DNA of 44,490 nucleotides from Burkholderiaceae bacterium (GCA_022843955.1 JALHMQ010000035.1:1-44490), one strand, 5' to 3'. Shown: positions 36,406-44,490, counted from the stretch's first letter. Made by a program: numbers and translations. The notes: generated from the letters alone by a model not told the origin.

Positions 36406-36865
36406 GTCGTTGCTCACTTTGTGTCGGTCCACACAGTCGGCGAATCGCCTGTGCATTGGTCCAGGAAAAACAGCAATCCGCCGCGTCGCGCCAGGGCAGC
36501 CAGCGAAACGCCGTGTGCGCGCGCGGCGCCAGCGTCGGCGCAAAGCGCGTTGGCACCGCCAACCCGAACACGTGCTCGGTGTTGTGGGTGACGCCGGGCG
36601 CATAGCGCGGGCGCCAGTGCGGATAGATGGCGTAGCAGTGGGTCAGCCGCCAGTCGTCGAACGCCGCCGGCGCGGCGACATGGCCCGTCTCTTCGGCGAC
36701 CTCGCGCGCGCACGTGACACGCAGCGGCTCGTCCATCGACGCGCGGCTGCCGGTGATCGACTGCCAGAACCCCGGGTGGTCGGCGCGTTCGAGCAGCAGC
36801 ACGTCGCCGGCGCAGTGGATCACCACCAGCACCGACTCCGGAATCTTGGCGGGGCGTGGCGGCAT
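36398..36865 (-). CDS. nudB: Dihydroneopterin triphosphate diphosphatase, NudB-like
   Basis: A 155-residue NUDIX hydrolase. The opening PAKIPESVLVVIHCAGDVLLLERADHPGFWQSITGSR (in two parts) is characteristic of NudB. The NUDIX box is complete: G-SRASM-E-PLRVTCA-REVAEETG. NudB removes pyrophosphate from dihydroneopterin triphosphate in the folate pathway. In betaproteobacteria it commonly lies downstream of aspS, as here. The ATG at 36865 (MPPRPAKIPES) was chosen; a GTG at 36874 would overlap the upstream GNAT stop as GTGA and is a real alternative. Confidence 0.88.
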   Translation of the reverse strand: MPPRPAKIPESVLVVIHCAGDVLLLERADHPGFWQSITGSRASMDEPLRVTCAREVAEETGHVAAPAAFDDWRLTHCYAIYPHWRPRYAPGVTHNTEHVFGLAVPTRFAPTLAPRAHTAFRWLPWRDAADCCFSWTNAQAIRRLCGPTQSEQRHG

Positions 36866-36870
36866 CGTGC

Positions 36871-37353
36871 TCACGGCGCCAGGCGCAGCGCCATGTTGCG
36901 CGAGCGGGTCTGGTAGCCAAGGCGCTCGTACAGCCGCACCGCGCCGGTGTTGAACTCGAACACGTTGAGGCACACTTCACTGGCGCCGGCCGCCCGCGCC
37001 CAGTCAGTCACCGCCTGCATCAGCGCCGTTCCGATGCCGCGATCGCGCTGCGCTGCCGCCACTGCGATCGTGCCGAAGCGCACGAATCGCGCCGGCTTCA
37101 GCAGTGCGCTGGGTTTTTCGTCGACCAGCTTGGCGCTGGCAAAGCCAATGACGTCAAGCTCCTCGCACGCCACCCAGAACTGCTCGCCCGCGGCGGCGCG
37201 AGACGACCACAGTGCCTCATGCGCGGCCAGGTCGCCGGGTGCGGAGAACACGGCGGGATGGCGGGCGTGATGCAGCGCATTGACCGCGTCGCCGAGCCGC
37301 GCGATGGCGCCGAAATCGGACGCGTCAGCCAGGCGAACGCGCGGCGTCGACAT
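36871..37353 (-). CDS. GNAT-family N-acetyltransferase
   Basis: A 160-residue protein starting MSTPRVRLADASDFGAIARLGDAVNALHHARHPAVF. The acetyl-CoA binding motif A reads FGTIAVAAAQRDRGIGTALMQAV, with the R/Q-x-x-G-x-G/A signature in QRDRGIG. Motif B contains EVCLNVFEFNTGAVRLYERLGYQTRSRNMAL. The acceptor substrate is unknown. It lies 14 bp after the HepT-like gene and overlaps or abuts nudB, so it is part of the leftward operon. Confidence 0.85.
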   Translation of the reverse strand: MSTPRVRLADASDFGAIARLGDAVNALHHARHPAVFSAPGDLAAHEALWSSRAAAGEQFWVACEELDVIGFASAKLVDEKPSALLKPARFVRFGTIAVAAAQRDRGIGTALMQAVTDWARAAGASEVCLNVFEFNTGAVRLYERLGYQTRSRNMALRLAP

Positions 37354-37367
37354 GACGTGCTGCCCGG

Positions 37368-37727
37368 TCAGGCGGGCCGCAGGGCGGCGCGTACCTGCAA
37401 AAGGTCGCCGTGCAGCGGCGACAGCGACTCCTGCAGCGTGCGCCAGACGACCTCGTGATCGAGATCGAAGCAGCCGCGCGCGATGCGGTTGCGGATGCCT
37501 TTCATGCTGCGCCAGTCGATGTCCGGATGCTGGTCGGCGAACGCGGCGTGATCCTGCAGCACGCGGGTGGCCACTTCGCCCAGCGTCAGCAGGTTGAGCA
37601 GCACCGCCTGCTGGGTGCGGCGATCAGCACCAAACGCCGCGGCATCCATCCCCTCGACGTAGCCCTCGATGAGCCGGGCGGACTCGATCATCTGGTCCAG
37701 ATACTCATCCACCCCGACATCGCTCAT
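37368..37727 (-). CDS. HepT-like (DUF86) protein with altered active-site motif, orphan
   Basis: A 119-residue all-helical protein starting MSDVGVDEYLDQMIESARLIEGYVEGMDAAAF. It resembles the HepT RNase toxins of HepT-MntA systems: LLNLLTLGEVATRVL, then DIDWRSMKGIRNRIARGCFDLDHEVVW. In active HepT the motif is R-x4-H-x-Y, typically RNRIxHGYF. Here the His position is Arg84 and the Tyr position is Cys86 (RNRIARGCF), so RNase activity is probably lost. No MntA-type nucleotidyltransferase antitoxin gene lies nearby; its upstream neighbour is aspS, 22 bp away. It may be a domesticated regulator or a decaying toxin. Confidence 0.8.
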   Translation of the reverse strand: MSDVGVDEYLDQMIESARLIEGYVEGMDAAAFGADRRTQQAVLLNLLTLGEVATRVLQDHAAFADQHPDIDWRSMKGIRNRIARGCFDLDHEVVWRTLQESLSPLHGDLLQVRAALRPA

Positions 37728-37749
37728 TGACGACCTTCGCGCTGCGTGT

Positions 37750-39573
37750 TCATGCAGCCGCCGGTTTGACATCACCCCGCAGGCGGATGTGCAGTTCCCG
37801 CAGCTGCTTGTCGTCGACCTCGCTGGGCGCCTGCGTGAGCAGGCACTGCGCGCGTTGCGTCTTCGGAAAGGCGATGACGTCGCGCAGGCTGTCGGCGCCG
37901 GCCATCAGCATGACAAAGCGGTCGAGGCCGAGCGCGATGCCACCGTGCGGGGGCGCGCCGTACTGGAGCGCGTCCAGCAGGAAGCCGAACTTCGTGCGCT
38001 GGTCCTCGGGTCCGATCTTCAGTGCCGCGAACACCTTCTCCTGCACCTCGGCACGATGGATCCGCACGCTGCCGCCGCCCAGTTCGATGCCGTTGAGAAC
38101 CATGTCATAGGCCTTGGCCTTGCAACGCGCCGGGTCCGTGGCCAGATAGTCCTCGTGACCGTCCTTCGGGCTGGTGAACGGATGGTGGGCGGCGACGTAG
38201 CGCTGGTTCTCCTCGTCGTACTCGAAGCTCGGAAAGTCGATCACCCACAGCGGCTTCCAGCCTTCAGCCGACAGGCCGTGCTTGCGGCCAAACTCGCTGT
38301 GGCCGATCTTCACGCGCAGCGCACCGAGCGCATCGGCGACGATCTTGGCGCGGTCGGCACCGAAGAAGATGAGGTCGCCGTCCTGCGCGCCGGTGCGCTC
38401 GAGGATGGTGGCGATCACCGCGTCCGACAGGTTCTTCACGATCGGGCTTTGCAGGCCCTGACGTACATCCTGACCCGGGCCCTTGGCACGCTCGTTGACC
38501 TTGATGTAGGCCAGGCCCTTGGCGCCGTAGATCTTCACGAACTCGGTGTAGCCGTCGATCTCGCTGCGCGGCATCCCGCCGCCCTCATCTGCCCCATGAG
38601 GCACGCGCAGCGCGGCCACGCGGCCGTCGGCCAGCTCGGCCGCCTGCTTGAACACCTTGAAATCGACCTCGCGCATCACGTCGGTCAACTCGGTGAACTG
38701 CAGGTTGACGCGCATGTCGGGCTTGTCGGAGCCGTACAGGCGCATCGCGTCGTCGTAGGTCATCACCGGGAACGCGGGCAGCTCCACCCCGAGCACTTCC
38801 TTGAACACGTGGCGCACCATCGGCTCGAAGGTGGCGCGGATCTCTTCCTCGGTGAGGAACGAGGTCTCGCAATCGATCTGCGTGAACTCGGGCTGCCGAT
38901 CGGCGCGCAGGTCTTCGTCGCGGAAGCACTTGGTGATCTGGTAGTAGCGGTCGAAGCCCGCCACCATCAAGAGCTGCTTGAACAGCTGCGGCGACTGCGG
39001 CAGCGCGAAGAACTGGCCCGGATGCACGCGCGACGGCACCAGGTAGTCGCGCGCACCTTCCGGCGTGCTCTTGGTGAGCATCGGCGTCTCGATGTCGACG
39101 AAGCCGGCGCTATCGAGGTACTTGCGCACGGCCATGGTGACCTTGTAGCGCAGCATCAGGTTCTTCTGCATCTGCGGGCGGCGCAGGTCGAGCACGCGGT
39201 GGGTGAGACGAGTGGATTCGGACAGGTCGTCGTCGTCGAGCTGGAACGGGATCGGCACCGACGGGTTGAGGATCGTCAGCGCGGTGCACAGGATCTCGAT
39301 GCCGCCGGAGACCAGGCCGGGATTGGCGGTGCCCTCGGGGCGCGCGCGCACCAGGCCTTCGACCTTGACGCAGTATTCGTTGCGGATCTTCTCGGCGCTG
39401 CTGAACACCTCGGCCCGGTCCGGGTCGCACACCACCTGCACCAGGCCTTCGCGGTCACGCAGATCGATGAAGATCACGCCGCCGTGGTCGCGGCGGCGAT
39501 GCACCCAGCCGAACAGGGTGACGGTCTGGCCGATGTACCGGGTGTCGACCCGGCCGGCATAGTCGGTACGCAT
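37750..39573 (-). CDS. aspS: Aspartyl-tRNA synthetase
   Basis: A 607-residue class II synthetase of bacterial type. The N-terminal OB-fold anticodon-binding domain opens [43 protein letters not shown]. The catalytic core carries the class II motifs, including [69 protein letters not shown] (in parts) and the final [16 protein letters not shown]. The bacterial GAD insertion lies between. It charges tRNA-Asp. The start is ATG at 39573 with AGAGG upstream, which excludes the longer open frame to 39786. A stem-loop precedes it in the leader. The next gene upstream (DUF502) is 342 bp away. Confidence 0.96.
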   Translation of the reverse strand: MRTDYAGRVDTRYIGQTVTLFGWVHRRRDHGGVIFIDLRDREGLVQVVCDPDRAEVFSSAEKIRNEYCVKVEGLVRARPEGTANPGLVSGGIEILCTALTILNPSVPIPFQLDDDDLSESTRLTHRVLDLRRPQMQKNLMLRYKVTMAVRKYLDSAGFVDIETPMLTKSTPEGARDYLVPSRVHPGQFFALPQSPQLFKQLLMVAGFDRYYQITKCFRDEDLRADRQPEFTQIDCETSFLTEEEIRATFEPMVRHVFKEVLGVELPAFPVMTYDDAMRLYGSDKPDMRVNLQFTELTDVMREVDFKVFKQAAELADGRVAALRVPHGADEGGGMPRSEIDGYTEFVKIYGAKGLAYIKVNERAKGPGQDVRQGLQSPIVKNLSDAVIATILERTGAQDGDLIFFGADRAKIVADALGALRVKIGHSEFGRKHGLSAEGWKPLWVIDFPSFEYDEENQRYVAAHHPFTSPKDGHEDYLATDPARCKAKAYDMVLNGIELGGGSVRIHRAEVQEKVFAALKIGPEDQRTKFGFLLDALQYGAPPHGGIALGLDRFVMLMAGADSLRDVIAFPKTQRAQCLLTQAPSEVDDKQLRELHIRLRGDVKPAAA

Positions 39574-39597
39574 GTGAAGCCTCTTTCTGACAGGGCT

Positions 39598-39615
39598 GCC
39601 GTCCGACAGGACGGC
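39598..39615 (-). promoter_or_regulatory. Stem-loop in the aspS leader
   Basis: On the minus strand, GCCGTCC, a TGTC loop and GGACGGC form a perfect 7-bp stem about 25 bases upstream of the aspS start codon and just before its ribosome-binding site. No T-run follows, so it is not a terminator. It could influence mRNA stability or translation. No T-box or other known leader was recognised. Confidence 0.4.
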
Positions 39616-39739
39616 GCGCGGATTGGAATTGTTGGTTGGCGTGGCGCGGGAGGCAGGGGCGCGGTCAAGCATTGCGCAACGCTCCCCGGCAGCAACGACC
39701 CGATGTCGCCCGGGTCGCGATCGCGGGGCCGGCGGGTCG

Positions 39740-39886
39740 CTACTCCCGCCAGCCCGGCCGGTTTCGCTCGCGAAACTGCGCGACACGGCGGCCGACGGCG
39801 GGCGCGAGCGCAGACATCTCGCGCGGGGCGCGAACGGCAGCGGCAGGGGCAGGCGTCAACATGGCGGCGACGTTAACAGGGTTCAT
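39740..39886 (-). CDS. Possible small protein between DUF502 and aspS genes
   Basis: A 48-codon frame in the 342-bp stretch between the DUF502 gene and asp[21 protein letters not shown]..., ending [12 protein letters not shown], with a stop at 39740. It runs in the direction of the operon, 29 bp after the DUF502 stop. The ribosome-binding site is weak and no family is recognised; it may be chance in GC-rich DNA. Apart from this and the aspS stem-loop, the stretch holds nothing I can support. Confidence 0.25.
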   Translation of the reverse strand: MNPVNVAAMLTPAPAAAVRAPREMSALAPAVGRRVAQFRERNRPGWRE

Positions 39887-39915
39887 GGGGGCGCTCAACC
39901 GAGGCGGTCAAGCAA

Positions 39916-40554
39916 TCACTCGGGCAGGCCGGTGGTCAGTGCCGACCGGCGCCCGATGCGCGGGGCCACCGGCGACACCACGCCGAGCGAGATCACGAAC
40001 TTGAGGGCGTCATCGACCGTGATATCCAGTTCCTTCACCTCGCGCGCCGGCACGATCACGGTGTAGCCGGAGGTCGGGTTGGGCGTGGTCGGCACGAACA
40101 CCGTGATCATCGGCTCGCCGAGCGCCGCCTCGATCACCTCGCCCGGATCGCCCACCACCAGCCCGATCGCCCACTGGCCGGGCTGCGGGAACTGGATCAG
40201 CACCGCCTTGCGGAACGCGTTGCCCTTGGGCGAGAGCATGGTGTCGGACACCTGCTTCACGCTGGAGTAGATCGACCGCACGATCGGGATGCGCGACAGC
40301 ATCTGCTCGCCCCAGGAGACGAGCCGCTCGCCGATGATGTTGGCCGCCAGCACGCCGGTGACGAGCACGATCAGGACCGACAGGATCAGGCCGAAGCCCG
40401 GCAGGTGAAAGCCCAGCAGCGCATCCGGCCGCCAGGGCTGCGGCAGCAGCAACAACGTGGCATCCAGCGACGTCAGCACGAAGTCGAGGATCCACAGGGT
40501 GATCGCCAGCGGCAGCCAGATCAGCAGTCCGGTGACGAAGTACTTCTTCAGCAT
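39916..40554 (-). CDS. DUF502 inner-membrane protein
   Basis: 212 residues. Two strongly hydrophobic helices lie near the N-terminus (KKYFVTGLLIWLPLAITLWI and FGLILSVLIVLVTGVLAANI), followed by a cytoplasmic domain with the family segments IPIVRSIYSSVKQVSDTML and KGNAFRKAVLIQFPQPGQWAIG. This is typical DUF502, often found between an FmdB-type gene and aspS in betaproteobacteria; its function is unknown. The ATG at 40554 is the start of the first helix; the frame is open to 40887 but upstream sequence is low-complexity. Part of the leftward operon. Confidence 0.9.
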   Translation of the reverse strand: MLKKYFVTGLLIWLPLAITLWILDFVLTSLDATLLLLPQPWRPDALLGFHLPGFGLILSVLIVLVTGVLAANIIGERLVSWGEQMLSRIPIVRSIYSSVKQVSDTMLSPKGNAFRKAVLIQFPQPGQWAIGLVVGDPGEVIEAALGEPMITVFVPTTPNPTSGYTVIVPAREVKELDITVDDALKFVISLGVVSPVAPRIGRRSALTTGLPE

Positions 40555-40708
40555 GGTGGCTTTCAGATGCGCCCGTGGCGCGGGCCGGGGTCGGGCGTCG
40601 TGGACTGCGGTGACGGCGTGCGCGACGGCGCGCAGGCCGTGATTCTCGGTCATCCAAATGAAAACCGCGGCACGGCGGCCGCGGTTCGATGGCTGGGCGG
40701 CGCCCGCC

Positions 40709-41095
40709 TCACGGGGTCGGGCTGGGAGCCGCCGGCGTGGCGGGCTTGATGTCCGGCTTGGATTCCGTCTTCGATTCCGTCTTGGATTCAGTCTTGGATT
40801 CGGTCTTCGACGCGTCAGCCGCTGGCGGGGCGGCGGCGTCCTTGCCGGCATCCGCGGGCTTGGCCTCGGCGCCATCGGCCTGGGCATCCGGCTTCTTGTC
40901 GGCCTTCTTGTTGCCGTCGCGGAAGTCGGTCACGTACCAGCCGCTGCCCTTGAGCTGAAAGCCGGCCGCGGTGACTTGCTTGGCATACGCCGGCGCATGG
41001 CAGGCGGGGCAGGTGGTCAATGGGTCGTCGGACATCTTCTGCAGCACGTCCTGCGCATGTCCGCAGGACGAGCACTTGTAGGCGTAGATCGGCAT
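40709..41095 (-). CDS. FmdB-family zinc-ribbon protein with KTES repeat tail
   Basis: 128 residues. The N-terminal about 55 residues are a classic FmdB zinc ribbon, MPIYAYKCSSCGHAQDVLQK...TCPACH, with two CxxC pairs (Cys8, Cys11, and Cys29, Cys32) for one zinc. It also has GFQLKGSGWYVTDFR, standard for the family. The C-terminal half is low complexity (Lys/Ala/Asp/Pro), with four tandem KTES units, and probably unstructured. FmdB proteins are thought to act in regulation or metal handling; no direct role is known. The start ATG at 41095 is followed directly by the conserved PIYAYKC. First gene of the leftward operon FmdB-DUF502-aspS. Confidence 0.93.
   Translation of the reverse strand: MPIYAYKCSSCGHAQDVLQKMSDDPLTTCPACHAPAYAKQVTAAGFQLKGSGWYVTDFRDGNKKADKKPDAQADGAEAKPADAGKDAAAPPAADASKTESKTESKTESKTESKPDIKPATPAAPSPTP
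40761..40808 (-). repeat. Four tandem 12-bp units coding KTES repeats
   Basis: Four units of GATTCxGTCTTs (plus-strand view), in exact 12-bp register at 40761, 40773, 40785 and 40797, with single-base differences. They encode the KTESKTESKTESKTES stretch of the FmdB-type protein and are prone to slippage length changes in steps of four residues. Confidence 0.85.
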
Positions 41096-41265
41096 TGGGG
41101 CACCTGGAATTCGTAACTGCCTGAATTATATGGGGCTCGGTTCTGAGCCCGGCGAACAGATCAGGGCCCACCGAGCCGGATTCAAGGGCCGTCGACACAG
41201 CCGGACGGACGCCTTGGGCTAGATTGCGCGGCCCGCCACCGCCTGAGCCTTGCCGGAGTCCTGCA

Positions 41266-42894
41266 ATGAAGTGTTCGTTCATGACCTCAATGCGGCCGCC
41301 CGCCGGGCGCGCCGGCGGCCGCCTGATCGCGCTGGTCACCTGCCTGCTGCTGGCGCTCGCCGGCGCCCCCGCCGCGGCCAAGACGCTGCGCGTGGCCAGC
41401 GCCTTCGACCCGAATACGCTCGATCCCCATGCGCTCGCGCTGCTGTATCACACGCGGGTGGTGACCCAGTTGTACGAAGGCCTGGTCAACCGCGACCGCG
41501 ACTTCAAGCTGGAGCCCTCGCTCGCGGTCTCCTGGCAGCAGACCGGGCCGACCACATGGCGCTTTCGCCTGCGCCCGAACGTGCAGTTCCACGACGGCAC
41601 GCCGTTCACCGCCGACGATGCGGTGTTCTCGATCCAGCGTGCGATCACGCGGCCCTCGCAGCGCGCCAGCCAGATGCGCGGCATCACCGGCGCGCGCAAG
41701 GTCGACGATCTGACCATCGACATCGTGCTCGCCGCGCCCGACGCCGTGCTGCCGGAGAAGCTCTGGCTGGTAGCGATGATGAGCAAGACCTGGTCCGAGC
41801 GCCACAACGTGGCGCAACCGCAGGACTACAACGCCAAGCAGGAGACTCACGCGGTGCGCAACGCCAACGGCACCGGCCCGTATGCGCTCAAGAGCTACGA
41901 GCAGGATCGCCGTGTGGTGCTGGTGCGCAACGCCACGTGGTGGGGCTGGACCGAGCGCGCCGCCGATCCCAAGGCGAACGTCACCGAAGCGATCTACAGC
42001 GTGATCCAGAGCGATGCCACGCGCTTGGCCGCTCTCGCCTCAGGCGAGGTGGACTTCGTCATGGATCCGCCGTTTCAGGACGTGGCGCGGCTGCGCCAGG
42101 ACCCGCGCCTGAAACTGGCGCAGGTGACCGACATCGGCACCCAGTACCTTGGTTTCGATCAGGCGCGGCCGCAGTTGGAAAGCAGCGATGTGCGCGACCG
42201 CAACCCGTTCAAGGACCTGCGCGTGCGCCGTGCCGTCTACCAGGCGATCGATGTCGACACCATCATCGCCAAGGTACTGCGCGGTCAGGCGCGCGCCACC
42301 GGCGCCCATTTGTCGCCATTGGTCGATGGCCATGTGCCGGCGCTAGAAGCGCGCCTGCCGTACGACCCGGCGGCTGCGCGCAAGCTGCTCACCGAGGCCG
42401 GCTACCCGAACGGCTTTGCGGTCACACTCGACTGCGTGAACGTGACCTTTCGCGCTGCCGTGTGCCAGGCGATCGCCGCCATGCTGGCGCAGGTAAACAT
42501 CCGCGTGACGTTCCAGCCCAGCCCGAGTGCGCTGTTCTTTCCCAAGCTCACCCAGGCCACCGCCAGCTTCTTCGAGTTCGGCTGGACCCCGGGCACTGAC
42601 CCGTGGGCAATGCTCAACGCCACCGTGCGTACGTTCGACGGCGCCGGCGCCGGCGCATTCAACGGCGGCCGCTACAGCAACGCCAAGCTGGACGCACTGA
42701 TCGACGGCATCCGCACCGAGCCGGATCTCACGCGCCGCCGTGCACAGGTGGCCGACGCGCTGCGCATGATGCACGCCGAGCTGCCGCTGGTGCCGCTGTA
42801 CCGGCGCACGCTCAGCTGGGTGATGCGGCCGACCATTCACGCGCCACCGCTGCCCAACGACGTGCTCGAACTGCGCTGGGTGCGGGTGGACTGA
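41266..42894 (+). CDS. ABC transporter substrate-binding protein, family 5 (peptide/nickel type)
   Basis: 542 residues. The ATG at 41266 follows CCGGAG. The signal peptide has core RLIALVTCLLLALAGAPAAA, cleaved before KTLRVASAFDPNTLDPHALALLYHTRVVTQLYEGLVNRD (in parts), the SBP_bac_5 start. Further family features are RFRLRPNVQFHDGTPFTADDAVFSIQRA (in parts), NGTGPYALKSYEQDRRVVLVRN and AVYQAIDVDTIIAKVLRGQARATG. It would bind a peptide-like solute in the periplasm. No permease or ATPase subunit is encoded in the window, so its transporter must lie elsewhere or it acts alone. It points the opposite way from the aspS operon and is followed by a glutamine-synthetase-family gene. Confidence 0.92.
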   Translation: MKCSFMTSMRPPAGRAGGRLIALVTCLLLALAGAPAAAKTLRVASAFDPNTLDPHALALLYHTRVVTQLYEGLVNRDRDFKLEPSLAVSWQQTGPTTWRFRLRPNVQFHDGTPFTADDAVFSIQRAITRPSQRASQMRGITGARKVDDLTIDIVLAAPDAVLPEKLWLVAMMSKTWSERHNVAQPQDYNAKQETHAVRNANGTGPYALKSYEQDRRVVLVRNATWWGWTERAADPKANVTEAIYSVIQSDATRLAALASGEVDFVMDPPFQDVARLRQDPRLKLAQVTDIGTQYLGFDQARPQLESSDVRDRNPFKDLRVRRAVYQAIDVDTIIAKVLRGQARATGAHLSPLVDGHVPALEARLPYDPAAARKLLTEAGYPNGFAVTLDCVNVTFRAAVCQAIAAMLAQVNIRVTFQPSPSALFFPKLTQATASFFEFGWTPGTDPWAMLNATVRTFDGAGAGAFNGGRYSNAKLDALIDGIRTEPDLTRRRAQVADALRMMHAELPLVPLYRRTLSWVMRPTIHAPPLPNDVLELRWVRVD

Positions 42895-42978
42895 CGCGCG
42901 CGCTGCGCCACGACCACACCGCCTGTCTTGCCTTGGCCGGACGCAGCGCCTGCGGCATGATGAGGCGAAGGAGGAACC

Positions 42979-44352
42979 ATGGCCAAGAAGAACAACGCGC
43001 CCGCAGAACATCCCGCCCTGACCGCCGTACGCAATGCGCCGGGCAGCCGCGTCAAGGTGGCGGTCAGCGACATCGACGGCATCTTGCGCGGCAAGTACCT
43101 GCACAAGGACAAGTTCTTCGGCGCGGCCGAAGGCGGCTTCGGCTTCTGCGACGTGGTGTTCGGCTGGGACATGATGGACCAGTGCTACGACAACACCCGC
43201 GTCACCGGTTGGCATCACGGCTTTCCCGACGCACTCGCGCGGCTCGACCTGTCCACCATGCGCCGGGTGCCGTGGGATGACGACGTCCCCTTCTTCCTCG
43301 GCGACTTCGTCAACGCCGACGGTTCACCTTACCCAGTCTGCCCGCGCCAGACCCTGAAGCGCGTGCTCAAGCGCGCCGAGAAGCTCGGCTTCCAGCCGAT
43401 GTGCGGCATGGAGTTCGAGTGGTTCAACTTCAGCGAGACGCCGCACAGCTGGGCCGCCAAGCGCGGCGTCGACCCCACACCCATCACGCCCGGCATGTTC
43501 GGCTACTCGCTGCTGCGCGCCAACCATTCGCGCGAGTACTTCAAGGCGCTGATGGAAGAGATGGCCGCGTTCAACGTGCCGATCGAGGGCCTGCACACCG
43601 AAACCGGCCCCGGCGTATTCGAGGCCGCGATAATGTTCTCCGAGGCGCTCGAAGCCGCCGACCGCGCGCTGCTGTTCAAGGGCGGCGCGAAGGAGATCGG
43701 CGCGCGCTTCGGCATCATGCCCAGCTTCATGGCCAAGTGGCACCAGCAATACCCGGGCTGCTCGGGTCACGTGCATCAGAGCCTCTCGGACGGCAAGAAG
43801 AACCTCTTCTTCGACGCCAAGGGCACGCACAAGATGAGCAAGCTCTTCGAGAGCTTTCTCGCCGGCCAGGTAGCGGTGCTGATGGAGTTTGCGCCGATGT
43901 TCTGGCCCACCATCAACAGCTACAAGCGGCTGGTCGACGGCTTCTGGGCGCCGGTCAAACCCACCTGGGCCGTGGACAACCGCACCGCGAGCTTCCGCGT
44001 GATCCCCGGCTCACCCAAGAGCACGCGGCTGGAGACGCGCTGCCCCGGTTCCGACGTGAATCCGTATCTTGCGATGGCCGCGCTGCTCGCCGCGGGACTC
44101 CACGGCGTGGAGAAGAAGCTCAAGCTCACCGCGCCGCCGATCCACGGCGCCAACGAAGGCAGCGAGAACATCCCGCGCGCACCGCGCTCGCTGAAAGAGA
44201 CGACCGAGATCTTCCGCAAGAGCGATCTCGCGCGCGACTGGCTCGGCGATGATTTCGTCGATCACTTTGCCGCCACCCGCGATTGGGAGTGGCGGCAGTG
44301 GCAGGACGCAGTCACGGATTTCGAGAGGATGCGGTACTTCGAGATCGTCTAG
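42979..44352 (+). CDS. Glutamine-synthetase-family protein (possibly gamma-glutamylpolyamine synthetase type)
   Basis: A 457-residue protein with ATG at 42979 behind AAGGAGG (42968-42974). The family core is present: MEFEWFNFSE (metal-binding Glu), the ETGPGVFE segment, GCSGHVHQSLSDGKKNLFFD (His-x-x-x-Ser type), and NRTASFRVIPGSPKSTRLETRCPGSDVNPYLA (in parts), ending near RYFEIV. It is more like the PuuA/GlnT group that joins glutamate to amines than the ammonia-assimilating GlnA. The paired upstream peptide-type binding protein suggests amine or polyamine use (inference). An IS630-type transposase start lies 86 bp after its stop. Confidence 0.9.
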   Translation: MAKKNNAPAEHPALTAVRNAPGSRVKVAVSDIDGILRGKYLHKDKFFGAAEGGFGFCDVVFGWDMMDQCYDNTRVTGWHHGFPDALARLDLSTMRRVPWDDDVPFFLGDFVNADGSPYPVCPRQTLKRVLKRAEKLGFQPMCGMEFEWFNFSETPHSWAAKRGVDPTPITPGMFGYSLLRANHSREYFKALMEEMAAFNVPIEGLHTETGPGVFEAAIMFSEALEAADRALLFKGGAKEIGARFGIMPSFMAKWHQQYPGCSGHVHQSLSDGKKNLFFDAKGTHKMSKLFESFLAGQVAVLMEFAPMFWPTINSYKRLVDGFWAPVKPTWAVDNRTASFRVIPGSPKSTRLETRCPGSDVNPYLAMAALLAAGLHGVEKKLKLTAPPIHGANEGSENIPRAPRSLKETTEIFRKSDLARDWLGDDFVDHFAATRDWEWRQWQDAVTDFERMRYFEIV

Positions 44353-44437
44353 TCTGTCGATGTTCCGACCCTACTCATAAGTCGGTAATTTAGGCGACAA
44401 AATGGAACTCCGAGCGCCGGGTACAGTCGAAGCCGTC

Positions 44438-44490
44438 ATGAAGCGAGACGGCCGCACACTGGATCACGCCACGCTGGAGACGATCCGCCT
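44438..44490 (+). CDS. IS630-family transposase, N-terminus (cut by window edge)
   Basis: The first 17 codons are visible: MKRDGRTLDHATLETIRL-like, the usual opening of IS630-family DDE transposases, where a helix-turn-helix domain follows. The upstream 85 bp (44353-44437) turn abruptly less GC-rich (CTACTCATAAGTCGGTAAT), consistent with the left end of an insertion sequence, but the inverted repeat and target TA cannot be confirmed without the right end. Confidence 0.7.
   Translation, partial: MKRDGRTLDHATLETIR

Noticed and set aside
37669-39876. 735-codon open frame antisense to aspS
   Set aside because: aspS is certain on the other strand; this frame is the usual high-GC mirror.
1-44490. 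CRISPR arrays, tRNA or rRNA genes
   Set aside because: No regularly spaced repeats of 25-40 bp and no tRNA-like or rRNA-like segments were seen by eye; a covariance-model scan would be needed to exclude small RNAs.

Overview
The window is high-GC DNA from a proteobacterium, most likely a betaproteobacterium of the Burkholderiales or a close relative. The best evidence is the block at 30.3-41.1 kb. There a FmdB-type zinc ribbon, a DUF502 membrane protein, aspS, nudB, an endonuclease/exonuclease/phosphatase-family gene and a clsB-like phospholipase D gene lie on one strand, in an order familiar from that class. Lipoproteins, a MipA/OmpV outer-membrane protein and Lys/Ala-rich histone-like proteins fit the same assignment. 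No rRNA, tRNA or CRISPR array was seen.

Layout. 1-5.1 kb: a large BTAD/AAA/TPR regulator runs off the left edge, diverges from an Ig/FN3 lipoprotein, and a rearranged remnant of a second copy of the regulator lies beyond the lipoprotein. 5.2-8.1 kb: a B12-binding radical SAM protein, a small unknown protein and an HD-GYP phosphodiesterase. 8.4-11.4 kb: an overlapping pair, a beta-CASP metallo-beta-lactamase nuclease and a thymidine/AMP phosphorylase-like enzyme. 11.6-19.1 kb: a two-gene operon of a 1402-residue class III nucleotide cyclase/AAA/TPR protein followed by a WD40-caspase. The caspase frame runs without a stop into a histone H1-like lysine-rich sequence that has its own start site. 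19.2-20.5 kb: a lipoprotein and a Lys/Ala-rich SWIB protein. 21-29 kb: a ligase-associated DNA-repair cluster (Lhr-type helicase, TPR protein, small periplasmic protein, ATP-dependent ligase, MBL exonuclease), split by an opposite-strand, lower-GC CPBP membrane protease gene. 29.1-30.3 kb: a GRDP-like protein with a Cys/Ser/Asp/Gly tail and a cluster of intergenic hairpins. 30.3-41.1 kb: a leftward gene train (MipA/OmpV, ClsB, EEP nuclease, lipoprotein, two SRPBCC proteins, NudB, GNAT, an orphan HepT-like protein, AspRS, DUF502, FmdB), many members overlapping by a few bases. 41.2-44.5 kb: a family 5 substrate-binding protein, a glutamine-synthetase-family enzyme, and the start of an IS630-type transposase at the right edge.

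The best candidate for an undescribed system is the cyclase/AAA/TPR + WD40-caspase operon. It joins a putative cyclic-nucleotide-producing NTPase sensor to a caspase-like protease that keeps its His/Cys dyad, and the protease frame continues into a DNA-binding-type tail. The domains and dyad are read from the sequence; that the two proteins form one signalling or defence pathway is inference.
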